From assembly GCF_016428755.1 (NCBI RefSeq), contig NZ_JAELTI010000011.1, positions 19,407-83,406 on the forward strand: 64,000 bases of DNA, given 5' to 3'. The stretch comes from Allobosea sp. ASV33. Lineage in GTDB: Bacteria; Pseudomonadota; Alphaproteobacteria; Rhizobiales; Beijerinckiaceae. Numbering within the stretch: the stretch's first letter is position 1; each line of letters begins with the position of its first letter. A program made the position numbers and the translations under genes. Under the pieces are notes generated by a model. It made no database searches. It was given only the letters and a program-made list of their open reading frames with translations, and had not been told where the DNA came from. This document shows positions 58,285-64,000 of this stretch, piece after piece.

Positions 58285-58662
58285 CTAGTCGACCGCGATC
58301 AAGGCCGCCGCCACGCGGCGATCCTCGCCGACGAGCACGTTATAGGTCCGCGCCGCGGCGCCGGTCGCCATGCCCTCGACCGTGATCCCGGCCTGCTTCA
58401 AGGGATCACGCAGTGCAGGCGGAATGAAGGCGATATCCGGCCCCGTCCCGATCAGCAGGAAATCGATCGTGCCGGCCTCGTCGAGCACCGGCTGCAGGCT
58501 CTCGATCGTCACCTCGGAAAAGCGCGCCACAGGCCAGATGCGGATGCCGGCCGGCGTCGCGATGATCGAGCCCTTGTGGCTCATCTGCGCAAAGCGGAAC
58601 CCGCCCGCACCGATGGCGTCGAGCGGAAAGCGGCCGGGAACGAAGCCCTCGAAACGCGGCAC
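58285..58662 (-). CDS. Mth938-like domain protein, NDUFAF3-like
   Basis: A 125-residue single-domain protein of the Mth938/DUF498 family. The core FLLIGTGPDIAFIPP, the preceding GSIIATPAGIRIWPV and the late ARTYNVLVGEDRRVAAALI are typical. The human member NDUFAF3 assists complex I assembly. It starts eight bases after the secF stop and is followed by an NDUFAF6-like gene. A complex I role in this organism is inferred from family and neighbours. Confidence 0.87.
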   Translation of the reverse strand: MPRFEGFVPGRFPLDAIGAGGFRFAQMSHKGSIIATPAGIRIWPVARFSEVTIESLQPVLDEAGTIDFLLIGTGPDIAFIPPALRDPLKQAGITVEGMATGAAARTYNVLVGEDRRVAAALIAVD

Positions 58663-58670
58663 GGCCGCTG

Positions 58671-59636
58671 TCAGGCCTTGGCCTTGGCGGCCGCGGCCTT
58701 GCTGCGCGCAGCCTCCTGCGCCTCCTCGCGGGCGCCCGCCGAGCGGACATCCATGTAGAGCAGTACCGGCGTCGAGATGAACATCGCCGAATAGGTGCAG
58801 ACCACGACGCCGAACAGCATCACCAGCGCGAAGCCCTCAATCGCGGTGCCGCCGAACAGCACGAGCGCGAGCAGCGACAGGAAGGTCGTGGTCGCGGTCA
58901 TCGCCGTGCGCGACAGGGTCGAGTTCACCGAGAGGTCGAGCAGCTCCGCCACCGGCATGGTCTTGTAGCGGCGCAGGAGTTCGCGCGTGCGGTCGAACAC
59001 CACGACGGTCTCGTTCAGCGAGTAGCCGACGATGGTCAGGATCGCCGCGATCGAGGTCAGGTTGAATTCGAGCTGCGTGATCAGGAAGAAGCCGATGGTC
59101 AGGACGATATCGTGCAGCGTGCCCAGGATCGCGCCGATCGCCAGCGGCATCTCGAAGCGGAACCAGAGATAGATCAGCACGCCGACGATCGCGAGCACGA
59201 CGCCAAGCGTACCGGCTTGCACCAGCTCGCCCGAAACGCGCGGGCCGACCGTCTCGACCCGACGGAAATCATAGGTCGAGGCGAAGGCTTCGCGCGCCTT
59301 GACGACGACAGCCTGCTGCGCCGTCTCGCCGCCCGGCTGCATGCCGAAGCGCATCGAGACCTCGCCACCGGAGCCGAATTCCTGCACTTCGGCCTCGCCG
59401 AAGCCGAGCCCGTTGGCGGTGTGGCGGATCTGGCCGATGTCGACGGCCTGCCCCTTCGTCTGCATCTCGATCAGGGTGCCGCCCTTGAAGTCGATGCCGA
59501 AATTCAGGCCGACCGTCAGGAAGAGCGTGAGCACGAGGATCGAATAGGCGGCCGACAGCGGATAGCTGAAGCGGCGGAACCAGACGAATTTGAACTTGGT
59601 GTTGTCGGGAACGATACGAAGCAGGCGCATGGCCAA
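58671..59636 (-). CDS. secF: Protein translocase subunit SecF
   Basis: A 321-residue inner-membrane protein with six spans. The family signatures NFGIDFKGGTLIEMQ and SLNETVVVFDRTRE are present, and the C-terminus is basic and alanine-rich (ARSKAAAAKAKA). With SecD and YajC it pulls exported proteins out of the Sec channel with the proton gradient. It starts 18 bases after secD. Confidence 0.96.
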   Translation of the reverse strand: MAMRLLRIVPDNTKFKFVWFRRFSYPLSAAYSILVLTLFLTVGLNFGIDFKGGTLIEMQTKGQAVDIGQIRHTANGLGFGEAEVQEFGSGGEVSMRFGMQPGGETAQQAVVVKAREAFASTYDFRRVETVGPRVSGELVQAGTLGVVLAIVGVLIYLWFRFEMPLAIGAILGTLHDIVLTIGFFLITQLEFNLTSIAAILTIVGYSLNETVVVFDRTRELLRRYKTMPVAELLDLSVNSTLSRTAMTATTTFLSLLALVLFGGTAIEGFALVMLFGVVVCTYSAMFISTPVLLYMDVRSAGAREEAQEAARSKAAAAKAKA

Positions 59637-59654
59637 TCTCCTGAAAGGCTTGCG

Positions 59655-61265
59655 TCAGAACGGCAGGCGCTTGGGCTTGGCCCAGCGATACCAGATCGCG
59701 ATCAGCATCCGGGTCAGCGTCACCGCCGTGATGACGGTGGTGAGGATGCCCAGGATGAAGACCACCGCGAAGCCGCGCACGGGGCCGGAGCCGAGCGAGA
59801 ACAGCGCCACGGCTGCGATCAGCATGGTGACGTTGGAGTCGATGATCGTCGCAAACGCGCGCTGGAAGCCAGCTTCCAGCGCGGAGACAAGGCTGCGGCC
59901 CTGGTGCTCCTCCTCGCGCATGCGCTCGTAGATCAGCACGTTGGAGTCGACGGCCGTGCCGATGGTCAGCACGATGCCGGCGATGCCGGGCAGCGTCATC
60001 GTCGCGCCGAGGAAGGACATCAGGCCGAAGATCAGGCCGACATGGACCAGCAGCGCGACGCTCGCGATCATCCCGAACACGCCATAGGTGGCGAGCATGT
60101 AGATCACCACCAGCACGGTCGCGATCAGGGTGGCCATCTTGCCGGCATGGATCGAGTCGGCGCCGAGGCCAGGCCCGACGGTGCGCTCTTCCACGATGGT
60201 CATTTTGGCGGGCAGCGCGCCGGCGCGCAGCAGGATCGACAGGTTGTTGACCTGCTCGATCGTGAAATTGCCGGAGATCTGGCCCGAGCCGCCCGTGATC
60301 GGCGACTGGATAACCGGCGACGAGATCACCTTGTTGTCGAGCACGATCGCCAGCGGACGGCCGAGATTCTCGGTGGTGATCTGGCCAAAGCGCTGGGCGC
60401 CGCGGATGTTGAAACGGAAGTTCACGATCGGCTGGCCCGAGCGCGAATCGAAGGCCGGCTGAGCATCGATCAAGTCGGCACCGTCGACGACGGGTTGGCG
60501 CAGCACGGGCACCGGCTGGCCGCCGGCATCCTGCGACGGCAGCATGTCGACATCGGCGCTGTTGGCATCGCCGACGAGGCGGAACTCGAGCTTCGCGGTA
60601 TCGCCGAGGATCTGCTTCAGGCGCTGCGGATCCTGCAGGCCCGGCACCTGCACCAGGATGCGGTCGAGGCCCTGGCGCTGGATGTTCGGCTCGGTCGTGC
60701 CGAGCGCGTCGACGCGGCGGCGCAGCACTTCCATGGCCTGCTCGACGGCGCGGCGAATGCGCTCGTTCGAGCCGGCCTCCGTCACCGTAAGCTGGATCAG
60801 CCCGTCGGGCTGTTCGGTGATGGCGATCGACTGGTTGCCGGAGGGACCGAAGGCGCCGAGTGTCCCGATCGGCTGCGCGAGCTCGCGCAGCTTCGGCATC
60901 ACGCGCGCCCGCTCGGTGGCGTCGGGAACGCGCACCTGCACGCCGCGAGGCAAAGTCTGGATGCCGCCTTGTGGCGCAGCACGCTCGTCGCGGAGGATGC
61001 GGCGAACGTCGTCGCGAAGCTGGACGACCTGGCTGCGCACGAGCTCGGCCCGGTCGATCTCGAGCAGGACGTGCGAGCCGCCCTGCAGGTCGAGGCCCAG
61101 CACCACCGCATGGATCGGCAGGAAGGCCCGCGGAATCCACGACGGCGCGTTATCGGCGATGGCCTTGCGCGTCTCCGGCGAGAACAGGTTCGGCACGGCG
61201 AGCCCACAGCCGATGAACAGCACGAGCAGGACGAGGATGACCTTGCGGGCCTGGAGACGAAGCAT
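59655..61265 (-). CDS. secD: Protein translocase subunit SecD
   Basis: A 536-residue inner-membrane protein. LGLDLQGGSHVLLEID is the N-terminal SecD motif, then the large periplasmic domain (VQVPGLQDPQRLKQIL), and the conserved TIGTAVDSNVLIYERMREE in the membrane part. Length is somewhat shorter than E. coli SecD (615), as in other alphaproteobacteria. It is followed by secF and preceded by yajC. Confidence 0.96.
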   Translation of the reverse strand: MLRLQARKVILVLLVLFIGCGLAVPNLFSPETRKAIADNAPSWIPRAFLPIHAVVLGLDLQGGSHVLLEIDRAELVRSQVVQLRDDVRRILRDERAAPQGGIQTLPRGVQVRVPDATERARVMPKLRELAQPIGTLGAFGPSGNQSIAITEQPDGLIQLTVTEAGSNERIRRAVEQAMEVLRRRVDALGTTEPNIQRQGLDRILVQVPGLQDPQRLKQILGDTAKLEFRLVGDANSADVDMLPSQDAGGQPVPVLRQPVVDGADLIDAQPAFDSRSGQPIVNFRFNIRGAQRFGQITTENLGRPLAIVLDNKVISSPVIQSPITGGSGQISGNFTIEQVNNLSILLRAGALPAKMTIVEERTVGPGLGADSIHAGKMATLIATVLVVIYMLATYGVFGMIASVALLVHVGLIFGLMSFLGATMTLPGIAGIVLTIGTAVDSNVLIYERMREEEHQGRSLVSALEAGFQRAFATIIDSNVTMLIAAVALFSLGSGPVRGFAVVFILGILTTVITAVTLTRMLIAIWYRWAKPKRLPF

Positions 61266-61327
61266 ATGCGTGAACAGCCTTGTTGTCGTGGTTCAGGCTC
61301 CGCGAACGGAGCCTGACCGTGGCATTC

Positions 61328-61684
61328 TCAGTTCTTGACCGGCTCGCTCTTGGAGCGGACGTCCTGGATCATGCCGCGCACGATGCGCACGCGCACGCCG
61401 TCGGCGATCTCGGCTTCCAGCTCGCCGTCGTCGACGACCTTCGAGACCTTCGCGATCAGGCCGCCCGAGGTGACGACGGTGTCGCCGCGGCGCACGTTCT
61501 TGATCATCTCCTGATGGGTCTTGGCCCGGCGCTGCTGCGGCCGGATGATCAGGAACCACATGATGACGAAAATCAGCAGGAACGGCACAAGCTGGATCAG
61601 CATGTCGGCGCCGCCACCGGCTCCCGTGGCCTGGGCGAAAGCGGGGGTGATCACGAATACGCTCCTCTGGTACGGCGGCGGCAC
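61328..61684 (-). CDS. yajC: Preprotein translocase subunit YajC
   Basis: A 118-residue single-span protein: an N-terminal periplasmic start (VFVITPAFAQATG), membrane segment LIQLVPFLLIFVIMWFLIIRPQQRR, and the cytosolic NVRRGDTVVTSGGLIAKVSKV motif. YajC is the small partner of SecDF. It lies 62 bases before secD and is the first gene of this leftward operon. Confidence 0.95.
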   Translation of the reverse strand: MPPPYQRSVFVITPAFAQATGAGGGADMLIQLVPFLLIFVIMWFLIIRPQQRRAKTHQEMIKNVRRGDTVVTSGGLIAKVSKVVDDGELEAEIADGVRVRIVRGMIQDVRSKSEPVKN

Positions 61685-61888
61685 GCCGCCGACCGCGAAT
61701 CTCTAGGTGGAAAGACGTCAGGCCAAAACCATCGCCCGGCCGCAAAATCGCGCGGACTATAGCCAGCAACGCCGTGAAATCAATCGGACGCGCCCAGTCT
61801 CCCATGCGCGATCCCTCACCTATGGGCTGGCTGCCATTCGCGCAATGCCTCTTGCGCGCGATCCACGGCGTGGTTTAGCTAGCGGCAT

Positions 61889-61917
61889 GAACCGTACCGG
61901 ACGGTACGGTACGGTTC
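61889..61917. promoter_or_regulatory. Inverted repeat, candidate operator upstream of the DUF815 ATPase
   Basis: GAACCGTACCG, a seven-base centre and CGGTACGGTTC form a perfect 11-bp dyad that also contains overlapping ACGGT units. It lies 28 bases before the ATG of the ATPase gene. No regulator is adjacent, so the binding protein is unknown. Confidence 0.5.
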
Positions 61918-61944
61918 GATGGAACGAAACGAAGGCGCGCCGCC

Positions 61945-62829
61945 ATGACCACGACCGAGACCGCCCCCGACCCCACGCTGGCCACGCTGCTGCGCATCGC
62001 CGACGCGTTGGAGCGCATCGCGCCGCCCCGCCGCAAGGACGCCGACCTCAAGGCCGCCGATGCTTTCGTCTGGCAGGCGGTGGGCTCGGAACTGGTGCCG
62101 GTGCCCAAGGTCAACCGCGTCGCGCTCTCGCTTTTGCGCGGCGTCGACCGCGTTCGCGACACGCTGGGCGAGAATACCGAGCGCTTCGCCAAGGGCCTGC
62201 CGGCCAATAACGTGCTGCTCTGGGGCGCGCGCGGCATGGGCAAGTCCTCGCTGGTCAAGGCCGTCCATGCCGACACCAACCTGTGCCTCGCCAAGGACGC
62301 GCTGCCGCTGAAGCTGATCGAGATCCACCGCGAGGATATCGAGAGCCTGCCCGCCCTGATGAGCCTGCTGCGCAACGATCCGCATCGCGCCATCGTCTTC
62401 TGCGACGATCTGTCCTTCGACGGCGACGACACCTCCTACAAGTCGCTGAAGGCGGTGCTCGACGGCGGCGTCGAGGGGCGGCCGGACAATGTCGTGTTCT
62501 ACGCCACCTCGAATCGCCGCCACCTCCTGCCGCGCGACATGATGGACAACGAGCGCTCGACCTCGATCAATCCGGGCGAGGCGATCGAGGAGAAGGTCTC
62601 GCTCTCGGACCGCTTCGGCCTCTGGCTCGGCTTCCACAAGTGCAGCCAGGACGAGTATCTGGAGATGATCAACGGCTATGCCGGCCATTTCGGGCTCGAC
62701 GTGGCGCCGGAAGAGCTGCGCCGCGACGCGCTGGAATGGTCGACGACCCGCGGCTCACGCTCCGGCCGCACCGCCTGGCAGTACATCCAGGACCTCGCCG
62801 GCCGGCTGGGGAAGAAGCTGGAGGGGTGA
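61945..62829 (+). CDS. DUF815 AAA-type ATPase
   Basis: A 294-residue ATPase of the DUF815 family. Walker A is GARGMGKSS (94-102), Walker B is AIVFCDDLSFD, and the conserved ATSNRRHLLPRDMMDN segment follows. The biochemical role is not known. In many alphaproteobacteria this gene sits between the yajC/secDF genes and the nlpD/pcm/surE genes, as here. A strong 11-bp dyad lies upstream; the 3' end converges on the M23-like gene. Confidence 0.9.
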   Translation: MTTTETAPDPTLATLLRIADALERIAPPRRKDADLKAADAFVWQAVGSELVPVPKVNRVALSLLRGVDRVRDTLGENTERFAKGLPANNVLLWGARGMGKSSLVKAVHADTNLCLAKDALPLKLIEIHREDIESLPALMSLLRNDPHRAIVFCDDLSFDGDDTSYKSLKAVLDGGVEGRPDNVVFYATSNRRHLLPRDMMDNERSTSINPGEAIEEKVSLSDRFGLWLGFHKCSQDEYLEMINGYAGHFGLDVAPEELRRDALEWSTTRGSRSGRTAWQYIQDLAGRLGKKLEG

Positions 62830-62864
62830 CGAGCGTACGCTCGCCGCGACTTCGAACCAACTTT

Positions 62865-62993
62865 GTCATTCCGGGGCTTCGCGCAGCGAAGAACCCGGAA
62901 CCCACGACCGGGTGAGCCCTCCACAACAGGCTTTGGGGTGTCCAGCCCAGTGGTGGGTTCCGGGTTCGCGCCTGTGGCGCGCCCCGGAATGAC
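62865..62993. repeat. Palindromic intergenic element, copy 11 (long form)
   Basis: 129 bases bounded by GTCATTCCGGGGC and GCCCCGGAATGAC, closely like the copy at 31573-31702. It lies between the convergent ATPase and M23-like genes. Confidence 0.82.
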
Positions 62994-63027
62994 AACCAAG
63001 GCAATTGCCCACGCAGCCTGAAACGAA

Positions 63028-63061
63028 AACGGGGCGGCCCTTTTTCTGGGGCCGCCCCGTT
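63028..63061. terminator. Bidirectional Rho-independent terminator
   Basis: AACGGGGCGGCCC, an eight-base loop and GGGCCGCCCCGTT make a perfect 13-bp stem with T-rich sequence after it on the plus strand (CTTTTC) and A-rich before it. It serves both convergent genes. Confidence 0.8.
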
Positions 63062-63123
63062 CTTTTCGATCGGGAGGGTCTCGCGAACCGATCGAATTGG
63101 GAAACTGTGTCCGCGGTGCGGGA

Positions 63124-64000
63124 TCAGTTGTTGAGATAGGGCGTCGGATCGACCGGGGCCGAACCCTTGCGCAGCTCGAAATGGAGCTGCGGCGAGGATA
63201 CGTTGCCGCTCTGGCCGGAATTCGCCACGACCTGGCCGCGCTTGACCGTGTCGCCGCGCTTCACCTTGAGCTCGCCATTATGGGCATAGGCCGAGACATA
63301 GCCGTTCGGATGGCGGATCAGGACGAGATTGCCGTAGCCCTTCAGCTCGCTGCCGGCATACGCCACCGTGCCGCCCTCGGCCGCCTTGATCGGCGTGCCC
63401 TCGGGGACTGCGATGTTGATGCCTTCATTGCCGCCCTTCCCGCTATAGCCGGAGATGACGCGGCCGCGGGCCGGCCAGCGGAAATCCGCCTTGTCGGCCG
63501 ACGAGGCAGCCTCTTCTTCCTGCTTGGGAATGCTGGCGGTGGTCTTCGGCTCCGGCGCGGGATCGGCCTTCGGGATCGCGGTCGGCTTCGGCTCGATGGC
63601 CGGGGCATTCGCGACGACGACGGGCTTCGCCGGCTGGGCGGCGGGCGCGGCGGTCTTCACCGGCTTCGCCTCAGGCGCAGGCTTCACGGCAGCGACCGGT
63701 GCGGCGGCAGGCTTGGCGGCCGGCGTCGGCAGGGCCGCGGTCTTGCGGGCATCCGCCTTGGCCTTGGCCTCGGCCGCGAACCGGGCGCGGGATTCCTTCA
63801 TGGCCTGGGCGTCGGCGGCGGCTTTCGCCTTGGCCTCGGCGGCAGCAGTCGCCTTGGCTTCGGCAGCGGCCCTGGCCTGCACCTTCGGATCGACGGCGGC
63901 TGGCGGCATGGCGCGCGGAGCGGCGGACGGCCCGGCGACGAAGCGCTGCGTCTCGACCGGCGCCTGCGCAGCCTGACGGACCGGAGCCGGGGCCGGGGCC
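63124..64000 (-). CDS. M23/LytM-domain protein, NlpD-like (cut by window edge)
   Basis: The C-terminal part of a cell-envelope protein; the gene continues past the right edge, with at least 30 further in-frame codons (Ala/Pro-rich) before the first methionine seen here. An Ala/Lys-rich, probably coiled region (EAKATAAAEAKAKAAADAQ) and a Pro/Ala region lead to a LytM domain. HxxxD is replaced (NEGINIAV), while SAYAHNGEL and QLHFELRKG are kept, so zinc-dependent hydrolysis is unlikely. NlpD-type proteins of this kind activate amidases instead. The neighbourhood (yajC/secDF) fits an nlpD/surE/pcm locus further right. Confidence 0.85.
   Translation of the reverse strand, partial: APAPAPVRQAAQAPVETQRFVAGPSAAPRAMPPAAVDPKVQARAAAEAKATAAAEAKAKAAADAQAMKESRARFAAEAKAKADARKTAALPTPAAKPAAAPVAAVKPAPEAKPVKTAAPAAQPAKPVVVANAPAIEPKPTAIPKADPAPEPKTTASIPKQEEEAASSADKADFRWPARGRVISGYSGKGGNEGINIAVPEGTPIKAAEGGTVAYAGSELKGYGNLVLIRHPNGYVSAYAHNGELKVKRGDTVKRGQVVANSGQSGNVSSPQLHFELRKGSAPVDPTPYLNN

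Noticed and set aside
59112..61316. 734-codon open frame opposite secF and secD
   Set aside because: Antisense to conserved secDF; no recognisable protein features.

Overview
The window is about two-thirds G+C, densely coded on both strands, and reads as chromosomal DNA of an alphaproteobacterium of the order Hyphomicrobiales (Rhizobiales); a Bosea-like relative is my guess. The evidence is the divK-pleD pair, EipB (DUF1849), a DUF3572-dinB pair with a zinc-ribbon Pol IV, clpS-clpA, DUF1127, type-2 LeuA, and the block nlpD-like/DUF815/yajC-secD-secF/Mth938/phytoene-synthase-like/trmFO. I saw no tRNA, rRNA, CRISPR array, transposase or prophage.

Region 1 (1-19.4 kb) is catabolic. A leftward operon encodes an enoyl-CoA hydratase, a polyamine/opine-type ABC importer (binding protein, ATPase, fused double permease), a CaiC-like acyl-CoA ligase and a Rossmann oxidoreductase. 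Divergent to it are an IclR regulator and a three-gene [2Fe-2S]/FAD/FAD amine oxidase of the Hcn/Oox type. Two copies of one 17-bp imperfect palindrome sit at the two promoters, so the IclR protein probably controls both arms. Threonine aldolase, serine deaminase and leuA follow, then a rightward cluster of a hydratase, a PLP aminotransferase, an RraA-like aldolase and an AllA-like lyase.

Region 2 (19.4-32.8 kb) holds an old-yellow-enzyme gene divergent from its likely MerR regulator (19-bp-spacer promoter), pleD/divK, DUF3572/dinB, eipB, a tightly packed run (RidA, GDPD, FemAB-like, degenerate 2H-like protein, HIT), a carboxymuconolactone-decarboxylase/ECF41 sigma pair with a consensus ECF41 promoter, and azlCD.

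Region 3 (32.9-47.5 kb) is mostly housekeeping: clpA/clpS, kdsA, an MFS exporter, queF, eno, a DMT transporter, tgt, an ArsC/YffB-like protein, a phosphoribosyltransferase, a GST and a 2H phosphoesterase. Region 4 (47.9-55.6 kb) has an M20 dipeptidase, an enoyl-CoA hydratase/CoA-transferase pair, a Zn/Cd P-type ATPase and two small proteins. Region 5 (55.7-64 kb) is the trmFO to nlpD-like block around secDF-yajC.

Eleven copies of a palindromic intergenic element bounded by GTCAT...ATGAC are scattered at ten loci, seven of them between convergent genes.
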